Source: Acidaminococcus sp050873445
GTDB taxonomy: Bacteria; Bacillota; Negativicutes; Acidaminococcales; Acidaminococcaceae
Direction of reading: 5' to 3'
Assembly: GCF_050873445.1 (NCBI RefSeq)
Contig: NZ_JBNMIU010000080.1
Span: 1 to 6,696 of the forward strand
DNA length: 6,696 nucleotides
The position numbers and the translations under genes were made by a program. The notes beneath the pieces were generated by a model. It did not search any database, was not told the DNA's origin, and worked only from the letters and a program-made list of their open reading frames with translations. How positions within the stretch are numbered: position 1 is the stretch's first letter; each line of letters opens with the position of its first letter. This document shows positions 1 to 5,601 of this stretch, one piece after another.

Positions 1-22
1 CTTGAAATATCCATTCAGGATA

Positions 23-82
23 TCCTCCTTTCAAAATGAAGTGGTTGGTAGCCATCTTCATTTTACCAAAGGAGGATTTTTT
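23..82 (+). terminator. Long imperfect hairpin followed by T6
   Basis: Arm 23-31 (TCCTCCTTT) pairs with 68-76 (AAAGGAGGA). After a small internal loop (32 against 65-67), 33-41 pairs with 56-64, and TGG 42-44 can pair with CCA 52-54. Six T residues follow at 77-82. This fits a Rho-independent terminator for a plus-strand transcript arriving from the left. The size and internal loop would also suit a structured 3' RNA. GGTTGGTAGCC forms its apical part. Confidence 0.5.
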
Positions 83-104
83 GGTATAGCTAAAAGCTTT
101 CCAG

Positions 105-129
105 AACCCCACGCATAGCGTGGGGTTTT
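105..129 (+). terminator. Perfect 10-bp hairpin with T4 tail
   Basis: AACCCCACGC (105-114) and GCGTGGGGTT (118-127) are perfect complements around a three-base loop ATA, followed by TTTT at 126-129. Reading plus, it is a compact terminator for whatever transcript comes from the left. It could instead be the subterminal hairpin of an insertion-element end. The minus-strand T run is poor, so it is not a good terminator for the M48 gene. Confidence 0.55.
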
Positions 130-141
130 CAAACCCGACAG

Positions 142-177
142 AAAAAGGGGATGTGAAAAAACATTTTTCACATCCCC
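142..177 (-). terminator. Terminator of the aminotransferase-M48 unit
   Basis: Bases 147-160 and 164-177 are perfect 14-bp complements with a three-base loop. On the minus strand the GC-rich foot of the stem is followed directly by TTTTT (142-146). It lies about 80 bases beyond the M48 stop codon and closes the minus-strand unit. The 79 bases between the stop and the stem show nothing further. Confidence 0.9.
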
Positions 178-256
178 GTCACTCGCTACCATTCACTGAT
201 CACCAGCTGATGCAGGCAAAGATACTGGACCCGCGAAGGATGATTCCACACTCTTT

Positions 257-1141
257 TTACCTCGTACCCATTTCTTCCACATACTCCCTGATCCGCCGCA
301 GCCTTTCATCCGTTGCCGGATGGTCGGACAGCATACGGCCAAAGAAGCTGAGCCGGGGGTTGTGATACATGGTGTCGATCTTGGCCAGTCCCTCGTACAG
401 TTCCGGGCCCAGCCCCACCTTGCAGGCATAGGCGTCTGCCGCATATTCGTCCTGCCGGGCACAGTACCGGTTGAACAGGATCAGCGGATAGGTCAGTACC
501 CAGTTGCCGATCTGCAGGAAAAAGTTCATGACCAGGCAGAAGAAGCCCAGAATCCAGCCGATGAAGGGGATGATCTGAAGCACTGTCATGAACATCAGTA
601 CCATCCGGTAGCACCAGAAAGCCACCCGGTTGGCCAGGGTCATGCCCCACAGGAGCAGCAGCTTCCAGGTATGCCCTTTCTGCAGGTGTCCCATCTCATG
701 AGCCAGCACCCCGGAAAGCTCATCCACAGTAAAATACCGGAACATGGGTTCGTTCACCACGATGTTGTTGTCACCCAGGGCGCAGGCGTTGACGGATTGA
801 TCAGGGTTCACATACAAATGGAAATCCTGTCCTTCCAGGCCGCCCCGCTGCAGGATTGGCTGCAGGGCCTGTTCGAACATGTCCCGCTGCGCTCCTTCGA
901 TCGGCTTATAACCGCTAAAAAAGATCATCAGCCGCTGGAACGGAGACAGCTGCATCAGAAGCCCCGGTACCAGCACCAGGACGCTCATGAACCAGTAGGA
1001 GTAACCCGGATTGCTGTTCAGCCGCTGCAGGGTGGCCGGATCCAGGAAGGGTCCGAACACCAGCATGGCAAAGGGGCTGTAGACCGAAAGCAGGATGAAA
1101 TTGACGAAATAAGACGCCACCATCAGGATGACTGTCTTCAA
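257..1141 (-). CDS. M48 family (HtpX-like) membrane zinc metalloprotease
   Basis: This 294-residue protein is predicted to be an integral-membrane zinc endopeptidase of family M48, the family of HtpX and Ste24, which cleaves membrane or misfolded proteins. Hydrophobic segments lie at about residues 4-31, 49-66, 160-190 and 190-222. The HEXXH zinc motif is His148-Glu-Met-Gly-His152. The third ligand is expected to be Glu232 in the EYAADAYA motif, after the last membrane segments, as in the family. The NACALG stretch (118-123) and the C-terminal LSDHPATDERLRRI block are also typical. The start is TTG at 1139-1141, chosen because AAGGAGGG lies seven bases upstream and overlaps the stop codon of the aminotransferase. 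Only 12 bases separate the genes, so translation is probably coupled. The substrate is unknown, and I cannot tell true HtpX from other M48 branches. Confidence 0.9.
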   Translation of the reverse strand: MKTVILMVASYFVNFILLSVYSPFAMLVFGPFLDPATLQRLNSNPGYSYWFMSVLVLVPGLLMQLSPFQRLMIFFSGYKPIEGAQRDMFEQALQPILQRGGLEGQDFHLYVNPDQSVNACALGDNNIVVNEPMFRYFTVDELSGVLAHEMGHLQKGHTWKLLLLWGMTLANRVAFWCYRMVLMFMTVLQIIPFIGWILGFFCLVMNFFLQIGNWVLTYPLILFNRYCARQDEYAADAYACKVGLGPELYEGLAKIDTMYHNPRLSFFGRMLSDHPATDERLRRIREYVEEMGTR

Positions 1142-1147
1142 GCTGCT

Positions 1148-1155
1148 CCCTCCTT
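1148..1155 (-). promoter_or_regulatory. RBS for the M48 gene, overlapping the upstream stop codon
   Basis: AAGGAGGG on the minus strand begins inside the TAA stop (1154-1156) of the aminotransferase and lies at a good distance from the TTG at 1139-1141. It decides that start over later ATG codons, which lack a comparable site, and points to translational coupling. Confidence 0.8.
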
Positions 1156-2338
1156 ACTTGTATTCCTCTGCCAGTTTTTTGAACAGCGGCAGGGATTTCT
1201 TGATGGTTTCATAACTGATGCAGTAGGAGGCACGGAAATAGCCCGGGCATCCGAAATCCGTCCCCGGTACCAACAGCAGGTCATACTTCTTGGCCCGTTC
1301 GCAGAAGGCGTAATCATCGTCCTCCAGACATTTGGGGAACAGGTAGAAGGCTCCCTGGGGCTTCAGTACCGTAAACCCGGCTTCTTTCAGGCCTTTGTAC
1401 AGCAGTTCTCCATTACGGCGGTAGGGTTCCACATCAGAAGGCCTGCCGGCGCACCGGGCCACCACCAGCTGCCACAGAGAAGGTGCGTTTACATGGCATT
1501 CCACCCGGGCAGCCCCGGCAATGGCGCCCGCTATCTTATGAAAATCCGTCACTTCGCCGGGGATGACGATATACCCGATCCGTTCGCCCGGCAGAGAGAA
1601 AGATTTGCTGTAGGAATAGCACACCAGGGTATCTTTGTAATACAGAGGCAGATACGGGACCTTGATGTCCCCGTACACGATTTCCCGGTAGGGTTCATCA
1701 GAGATGATGAAAATGGGATGACCATATTCCCTTTCTTTTTTGTCCAGGATGGCAGTCAGGGTCCTGATGGTATCTTCGGAATACACCACACCGCTGGGGT
1801 TGTTGGGGGAATTCACGATGACCCCTTTCGTATGGGGCGTCACCATTTTTTCAAAGGCATCGAAATCGATCTGGAAATCTTCCGTGCGGGCAGGCACCAC
1901 TTTCAGGCTGGCGCCGGTGGATTCCACGAAACACCGGTATTCCGGGAAGAAAGGAGCAAAAGCGATAAATTCATCGTCCTCCTCAGCCAGAGCCTTGAAG
2001 CAGATGGTAATGGCAGCCGCGGCACCACTGACCATGAACAGGTTCGCGCCGGTAAAACGGGTGCCGAAACGGCGGTTGATATCCTTCGCCAGGGTTTCCC
2101 GCACCTGGGGGTTGCCCGGTGCCACCGTGTAGCTGTGGATGGCCTGGGGCGGCAGTTCATTCATGATGTCGATGACGGCCTGTTTGATGTATTCCGGAGC
2201 CGGCACGTTGGGGTTGCCCAGGCTGAAGTCGCAGATGTTCTCCGCTCCCACTTCTTGGGCCCGTTTCTGGCCGTATTCAAAAATGGTGCGGATGGTGGAT
2301 TTCCTGGAACCCAGTTCATACATTTTTTCGTTAACCAT
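1154..2338 (-). CDS. Class I PLP-dependent aminotransferase
   Basis: This 394-residue cytoplasmic enzyme belongs to the fold-type I (AAT superfamily, COG0436-like) aminotransferases, which move an amino group between an amino acid and a 2-oxo acid using pyridoxal phosphate. Visible family marks are SPNNPSG (177-183), SDEPYREI (213-220, with the Asp that contacts the PLP ring nitrogen), the probable Schiff-base Lys245 in YSYSKSFSLPGERIGY, the phosphate-binding Arg253, and a probable substrate-carboxylate Arg369 in YFRASYCIS. The ATG at 2336-2338 was chosen because AGGTG lies five bases upstream. A longer reading to 2395 would start inside the upstream terminator stem, beyond the likely transcription start. 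It is the first gene of a unit with the M48 protease; the pairing does not reveal the substrate. The specific amino acid cannot be assigned from sequence alone. Confidence 0.92.
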   Translation of the reverse strand: MVNEKMYELGSRKSTIRTIFEYGQKRAQEVGAENICDFSLGNPNVPAPEYIKQAVIDIMNELPPQAIHSYTVAPGNPQVRETLAKDINRRFGTRFTGANLFMVSGAAAAITICFKALAEEDDEFIAFAPFFPEYRCFVESTGASLKVVPARTEDFQIDFDAFEKMVTPHTKGVIVNSPNNPSGVVYSEDTIRTLTAILDKKEREYGHPIFIISDEPYREIVYGDIKVPYLPLYYKDTLVCYSYSKSFSLPGERIGYIVIPGEVTDFHKIAGAIAGAARVECHVNAPSLWQLVVARCAGRPSDVEPYRRNGELLYKGLKEAGFTVLKPQGAFYLFPKCLEDDDYAFCERAKKYDLLLVPGTDFGCPGYFRASYCISYETIKKSLPLFKKLAEEYK

Positions 2339-2343
2339 GGTAT

Positions 2344-2348
2344 CACCT
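2344..2348 (-). promoter_or_regulatory. RBS deciding the aminotransferase start
   Basis: AGGTG on the minus strand sits five bases before the ATG at 2336-2338. It supports the 394-residue form over a 413-residue reading that begins in the terminator hairpin. Confidence 0.65.
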
Positions 2349-2369
2349 GATTTTCTGAGAGTTAGTCTT

Positions 2370-2378
2370 ATTATATCA
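2370..2378 (-). promoter_or_regulatory. Extended -10 promoter of the aminotransferase-M48 unit
   Basis: On the minus strand TGATATAAT gives a perfect -10 hexamer (2370-2375) with the TG extension (2377-2378). No good -35 is found at 16-18 bases; that position lies within the terminator stem of the preceding unit. An extended -10 can work without a -35. The T run of the terminator is immediately next to it. The 15-base block TTTTTGTGATATAAT is identical to that in the prmA promoter. Confidence 0.7.
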
Positions 2379-2379
2379 C

Positions 2380-2410
2380 AAAAAGGGACTGCCACTTCCG
2401 TGACAGTCCC
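2380..2410 (-). terminator. Terminator of the prmA-yqeY unit
   Basis: The arms 2385-2395 and 2400-2410 form an 11-bp stem with a single G-T wobble and a four-base loop. On the minus strand TTTTT (2380-2384) follows the stem. It begins nine bases past the yqeY stop codon. Its T run leads directly into the next unit's promoter. Confidence 0.9.
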
Positions 2411-2419
2411 CTAATTTCG

Positions 2420-2869
2420 TCAGCCCAGCAGAGCCTTTACCATGGCGTTGACCCGCTGGCCGGTTGCCTGGCCCTTGGTCTGTGCCATGACCGTGCCCAT
2501 GACCTTGCCCATATCCTTCATGGATTTGGCGCCGGTCTTGGCAATGGCATCTTCCACGATCTTCTTCAGCTCATCGTCGCTCAGTTGTTTCGGCAGATAC
2601 TTCTTCAGTACGTCGATTTCCTGCTGGTTCTTTTCAACCAGATCCGGACGATTGGCATCCTTGATCTCTTTGATGGTATCTTCTCTCTGCTTAACTTCCT
2701 TCATGATGACAGCCAGAACGGCATTGTCATCCAGGTTGGTCTTTTCGTCTATTTCCTTATTCCGAATGGCAGCCCAGACCATACGCAAAACGGCCAGCCG
2801 AAGCTTGCCGTTTTCCCGGTCTTTCATGGCTTGCTTCATATCGGTTTGCAGAAGTTCTCGTAAAGACAC
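2420..2869 (-). CDS. yqeY: GatB/YqeY domain protein
   Basis: This 149-residue, highly charged, mostly helical cytoplasmic protein is close to the usual length for stand-alone YqeY proteins. They share the C-terminal domain of the GatB subunit of tRNA-dependent amidotransferase but lack its catalytic part. Family marks are the N-terminal MSLRELLQTDMKQAMK block, the EVKQREDTIKEIKDANRPDL region (about residues 58-77), YLPKQLSDDELKKIV (91-105), and the closing MGKVMGTVMAQTKGQATG stretch (120-137). The start is GTG (2867-2869), matching the usual N-terminus, with a G-rich weak RBS about eight bases upstream; the next ATG (residue 11) would clip the conserved start. It follows rpsU by 32 bases, the standard rpsU-yqeY pair. 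Its exact role, probably related to tRNA or translation, is not settled in the family. Confidence 0.92.
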   Translation of the reverse strand: MSLRELLQTDMKQAMKDRENGKLRLAVLRMVWAAIRNKEIDEKTNLDDNAVLAVIMKEVKQREDTIKEIKDANRPDLVEKNQQEIDVLKKYLPKQLSDDELKKIVEDAIAKTGAKSMKDMGKVMGTVMAQTKGQATGQRVNAMVKALLG

Positions 2870-2901
2870 TTTCTACGCCCCCAAATCAAGTCCTGAAAAG
2901 A

Positions 2902-3078
2902 TTATCTGGATTTGCGTTTTCTTGCAGCTTCAGACTTCTTTTTCCGTCTTACGCTGGGTTTTTCATAATGTTCGCGTTTCCGCACTTCGGACAGAACGCC
3001 AGCTTTCTGCGTAGCGCGTTTGAAACGGCGCAGAGCGCTGTCCAAAGATTCGGTTTTGCCAACTCTGATCTCAGTCAT
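2902..3078 (-). CDS. rpsU: 30S ribosomal protein S21
   Basis: This 58-residue, very basic protein is the small-subunit protein bS21, which sits near the anti-Shine-Dalgarno end of 16S rRNA and helps initiation. The sequence begins MTEIRVGKTESLDSALRRFK, continues with the family hallmark VRKREHYEKPSVRRKKKSE (about residues 32-50) and ends in a run of Arg and Lys. The length is normal for Bacillota S21. The ATG at 3076-3078 is preceded by a very strong GGAGGGAGGG ribosome binding site about six bases away. It has its own near-consensus promoter just upstream, in addition to likely read-through from prmA-HIT. yqeY follows 32 bases later. Confidence 0.97.
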   Translation of the reverse strand: MTEIRVGKTESLDSALRRFKRATQKAGVLSEVRKREHYEKPSVRRKKKSEAARKRKSR

Positions 3079-3109
3079 CTATATCCCTCCCTCCACGATC
3101 TCTTTCGGG

Positions 3110-3133
3110 AAGTGTAATTTAACATTAACACTT
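3110..3133 (-). promoter_or_regulatory. Dyad at the expected rpsU transcription start
   Basis: AAGTGT (3110-3115) and ACACTT (3128-3133) are perfect inverted half-sites flanking a 12-base AT-rich centre. The dyad starts five bases past the -10 box, where an operator could block initiation; alternatively it is a weak hairpin at the 5' end of the rpsU mRNA. Six-base arms can arise by chance in AT-rich DNA. Confidence 0.3.
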
Positions 3134-3137
3134 TGCT

Positions 3138-3167
3138 ATTATACCGTAAATATGGAAAGGTTGTCAA
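3138..3167 (-). promoter_or_regulatory. Near-consensus sigma-A promoter for rpsU-yqeY
   Basis: On the minus strand TTGACA (3162-3167) and TATAAT (3138-3143) both match the consensus perfectly with an 18-base spacer. The -35 box lies only ten bases past the stop of the HIT gene. The likely transcript start near 3131 gives a leader of about 50 bases to the rpsU ATG. No terminator separates it from the HIT gene, so it is an internal promoter that boosts ribosomal protein output. Confidence 0.9.
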
Positions 3168-3177
3168 TAAAAAATTC

Positions 3178-3513
3178 TCAGCACGGAGGCCAGCCCAGTT
3201 CCTTGCCCCCCAAAATGTGGAAGTGCAGATGAGGGACACTTTGTCCGCCCCAGTCGCCTGTATTCACCACGACCCGGAAGCCGTGTTCTTCAAGGCCCAG
3301 TTTCTTTACCAGATCCGGCAGGGTCTTCTTCACATGGACCAGGATATCAGGGGATGCCGTGAGGATGTTTTCCGTGTGTTCCCTGGGAATCACCAGAACA
3401 TGCACCGGCGCACCCGGATTCAGATCGTTGATCACGATTACCTTGTCATCTTCATAAACTCGTTTGCTGGGGATCTCCCCGGAAATGATTTTACAAAATA
3501 CGCAGTCTGTCAT
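3178..3513 (-). CDS. HIT family (HINT-like) nucleotide hydrolase
   Basis: This 111-residue cytoplasmic protein of the histidine triad superfamily is most like the HINT/PKCI branch, whose members hydrolyse nucleoside phosphoramidates and acyl adenylates. The triad is His95-Leu-His97-Phe-His99 in the PHLHFHILGG block near the C-terminus. The N-terminal Cys4-x-x-Cys7 (CVFCKI), the NDLNPGAPVHVLVIPREH segment (29-46) and the closing GWPPC are typical, and the length is normal. I chose the ATG at 3511-3513 because AGGGGG lies eight bases upstream. A GTG three codons earlier would abut that site with no spacing. It lies 26 bases after mtaB and ten bases before the rpsU promoter. The physiological substrate is unknown. 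Confidence 0.93.
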   Translation of the reverse strand: MTDCVFCKIISGEIPSKRVYEDDKVIVINDLNPGAPVHVLVIPREHTENILTASPDILVHVKKTLPDLVKKLGLEEHGFRVVVNTGDWGGQSVPHLHFHILGGKELGWPPC

Positions 3514-3521
3514 TTGTCTCA

Positions 3522-3527
3522 CCCCCT
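3522..3527 (-). promoter_or_regulatory. RBS deciding the HIT gene start
   Basis: AGGGGG on the minus strand is eight bases upstream of the ATG at 3511-3513. It directly abuts the alternative GTG at 3520-3522, which rules against that longer start. Confidence 0.7.
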
Positions 3528-3539
3528 GTTCCCAATATA

Positions 3540-4853
3540 CTATTTTATTATAGCACCCTTCAGCCCGTCCTCAAAGATACTTTCCAGACGAACGGCAGAA
3601 ATTTTTCCTTTCCATTCCTCGCTGCCGGGAGCATAGACCCGCACATAACCCGGAGTCAGGCCTTCCCACAGGCCATTGTCCTTGTTGCGCCGTTCCCACA
3701 GTACGGAGGATTCTGTGCCCAGCTGGGCTTCCCGGTAGGCCAGGTTCCCTTCCCGGTCGATGGCTTCCAGCCGGTGTACCCGTTCCTGCTTTTCCTTGTT
3801 GGAAAGCTGCCCGGGCATGGTGGCCGCCGGTGTCCCCTTCCTTTGGGAATAAGGAAAAATATGGATCTTGCTGAACCGGCACTGCCGGATGAAATCCATG
3901 GATTTCTGGAAATCTTCCTCTGTTTCGCCGGGAAATCCCACGATTACGTCCGTGGTAATGGCCACGTTTGGCACCAGGCTGCGGATGCGCTCCAGCAGCT
4001 TGGCGAATCTTGCCGTATCGTAGGGCCGGTGCATCCGGGCCAAGGTGGCATCGCAGCCGGCCTGCAGGGGAAGATGGAGATGGGCACACAGTCGGGGATT
4101 TTCCACCATCAGCTTCAGCAGCTTGTCCTCCACTTCCACGCTTTCCAGGCTGCCCAGCCGGAACCGGGGCACGCCGGGCACCGAAAGAGCGGCTTTCACC
4201 GCATCCGACAACCGGGGGCCGCCGGGGATCTCCTTGCCATAGCAGCCCAGGTGGATGCCGATCAGCACCACTTCTTTATAGTTCTCTGCAGCCAGACGGG
4301 CCACTTCCTCCCGGATATTTTCCAGGGACCGGCTGCGCAGATGGCCCCGTGCATAGGGAATGATACAGTAGGCGCAGTACTGGTCACAACCTTCCTGGAT
4401 CTTCAGGAAGGCCCGGTTCCGGCTGGCATCTACGGCCGCATCCAGTTCTTCGAATCCGCTGCCCACCGGCAGGTCATGGACGGCGTTGATGGGAGCCTCC
4501 ATGGGATCTTCTCCCAGCCGTTCCCGCACCAGTTCCACCACCCTGCCCCGGTCCTGGGTGCCGATCAGAAGGTCCACGCCCTCGATATGAGCCACTTCCT
4601 CCGGCGCTGCCTGAGGATAGCATCCGGTGACCACGATCAGGGGTTTGGGTTCTTTCCGGGCCGCCCTGTGAATGATCTTCCGGCTCTTGCTCTGCCCCAT
4701 ATTCGTTACCACGCAGGTATTGATCAGGTAGATGTCGGCATCGTCTTCAAAGCCTACGATTTCAAAGCCGGCATCCCGGAACAGCTTCTCCATGGATGCG
4801 GTATCCGACTGATTCACCTTGCATCCCAGTGTATAAAAAGCGATTTTCTTCAT
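3540..4853 (-). CDS. mtaB: tRNA t6A37 methylthiotransferase (MtaB)
   Basis: This 437-residue radical-SAM enzyme is predicted to add a methylthio group to C2 of N6-threonylcarbamoyladenosine at position 37 of ANN-decoding tRNAs, giving ms2t6A. Order: an N-terminal UPF0004 domain (about 1-110) with cluster cysteines Cys11 (TLGCKVNQ), Cys47 (NTCVVT) and Cys78 (VTGCYPQ); a radical-SAM core with Cys156, Cys160 and Cys163 (GCDQYCAYCIIPYARG); GFPGETEEDF (306-315); and a C-terminal TRAM-like domain (about 375-437). The TLGCKVNQ start and CAYCIIPYARG sequence favour MtaB over the related MiaB and RimO. The ATG at 4851-4853 is 12 bases after the rsmE stop, with AAGGAA just upstream, so the genes are co-transcribed. 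Confidence 0.95.
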   Translation of the reverse strand: MKKIAFYTLGCKVNQSDTASMEKLFRDAGFEIVGFEDDADIYLINTCVVTNMGQSKSRKIIHRAARKEPKPLIVVTGCYPQAAPEEVAHIEGVDLLIGTQDRGRVVELVRERLGEDPMEAPINAVHDLPVGSGFEELDAAVDASRNRAFLKIQEGCDQYCAYCIIPYARGHLRSRSLENIREEVARLAAENYKEVVLIGIHLGCYGKEIPGGPRLSDAVKAALSVPGVPRFRLGSLESVEVEDKLLKLMVENPRLCAHLHLPLQAGCDATLARMHRPYDTARFAKLLERIRSLVPNVAITTDVIVGFPGETEEDFQKSMDFIRQCRFSKIHIFPYSQRKGTPAATMPGQLSNKEKQERVHRLEAIDREGNLAYREAQLGTESSVLWERRNKDNGLWEGLTPGYVRVYAPGSEEWKGKISAVRLESIFEDGLKGAIIK

Positions 4854-4865
4854 GCCTGTTTTTCC

Positions 4866-5600
4866 TTAGCCTCCCAAATTGCCTGTTTCATACATAATGG
4901 CTGTCAACGTGGCCAGCGCCGCCGTTTCCGTACGCATGATCCGGGGTCCCAGGCTCACCGAATGCCAGCCCAGCTGCTGGGTCAGGGTGAATTCGTCCTT
5001 GGAGATGCCCCCTTCCGGGCCGATCAGGAAAGCGACGGACCGGACGTTTTTGTGCGCCGCCAGTACTTCCCGGATGCCCTGGGTGTCTTCCACTTCATAG
5101 GCCACAATTTTCAATTCCGCATCGCAGCCGGTGACGATATCCCTGAACCTGGACGGCAGGGCCACCTGGGGGATGATGTCACGCTTGCTCTGCTTGGCTG
5201 CCGCTTCTGCGATTTTCTGCCACCGCTGCTGCTTTTTGGCAGCCCGGGCCGGATCCACCTTCACCACCGAATGGTCCATAATGGCCGGCCGGATGTCCGT
5301 AACACCCAGCTCGATGGCTTTCTGGATCACCCATTCCAGCTTGTCCTGCTTGGGCAGGCCCTGGATCAGAGTCACCTTCACGCTGGGTTCATGGCTTTTT
5401 TCCAGAGTTTCCACCAGTTCCAGGTCCACCCTGTTCTCACCAAAACCGGTGATCTTCATCACAGCAGCCACCTGATCCAGGCTGACGATCTGGATCTGTT
5501 CCCCCAGCTTCATCCGCAGCACATGGGTGATATGATGGGCGTCCTGCCCGTCGATGGACATGGTTTCCCCGAAATCCCGGGGTACGAAGAACCGGTACAT
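4866..5600 (-). CDS. rsmE: 16S rRNA m3U1498 methyltransferase
   Basis: This 244-residue SPOUT-class enzyme methylates N3 of U1498 in helix 44 of 16S rRNA using S-adenosylmethionine. An N-terminal PUA-like RNA-binding part (about 1-70, MYRFFVPRDF start, DAHHITHVLRMKLG) precedes the knotted methyltransferase domain. That domain shows QGLPKQDKLEWVIQKAIELG (80-99), EAAAKQSKRDIIP (132-144), IGPEGGISKDE (193-203) and the knot signature SLGPRIMRTETAALA (216-230). Length is normal. The ATG at 5598-5600 starts one base after the prmA stop codon, and its AAGGAAG site lies within the prmA end, so translational coupling is expected. The residue-level calls rest on family knowledge; the motifs leave little doubt. 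Confidence 0.96.
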   Translation of the reverse strand: MYRFFVPRDFGETMSIDGQDAHHITHVLRMKLGEQIQIVSLDQVAAVMKITGFGENRVDLELVETLEKSHEPSVKVTLIQGLPKQDKLEWVIQKAIELGVTDIRPAIMDHSVVKVDPARAAKKQQRWQKIAEAAAKQSKRDIIPQVALPSRFRDIVTGCDAELKIVAYEVEDTQGIREVLAAHKNVRSVAFLIGPEGGISKDEFTLTQQLGWHSVSLGPRIMRTETAALATLTAIMYETGNLGG

Positions 5601-5601
5601 G

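Larger units (their letters stand above)
1..133 (+). mobile_element. Possible 3' (right) end of an IS200/IS605-like element entering from the left
   Basis: This is a non-coding or gene-end stretch outside the minus-strand operon. A plus-strand frame is open from base 2 to a TAG at 116-118; it would be the last 38 residues of a protein starting left of the window, but I recognise no domain in it. The stretch contains GGTTGGTAGCC (43-53), a long imperfect hairpin, and a perfect hairpin at 105-127 followed by TTTTCAA. A subterminal hairpin followed by TCAA resembles the right ends of IS200/IS605 elements, whose tnpB gene often runs into the hairpin. The same 11-mer plus hairpin layout recurs inverted at the right edge of the window. 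No transposase is visible. The plain alternative is the terminator region of an unrelated plus-strand gene. Confidence 0.3.

Noticed and set aside
105..177. Tandem short hairpins as a possible CRISPR array
   Set aside because: The hairpin sequences differ from each other, with no repeated unit or regular spacer.
120..365. An 81-codon plus-strand open frame starting inside the first hairpin
   Set aside because: It runs through the minus-strand terminator and the M48 C-terminus, lacks a ribosome binding site and resembles no protein family.
320..2350. A 676-codon plus-strand open frame opposite the aminotransferase and M48 genes
   Set aside because: It runs antisense through two genes with clear catalytic motifs, has a low-complexity His/Gln/Pro-rich composition and no recognisable domain. 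It is a shadow of GC-rich third-position codon use.
2339..2395. Longer aminotransferase start 19 codons upstream
   Set aside because: That start lies in the terminator stem upstream of the likely transcription start, and the extra residues are not family-like.
3540..3560. TATAAT-like sequence at the end of mtaB as a promoter for the HIT gene
   Set aside because: It is part of the mtaB coding end (Ala-Ile-Ile-Lys-stop), and I did not identify a convincing -35 for it. Co-transcription from prmA explains HIT expression.
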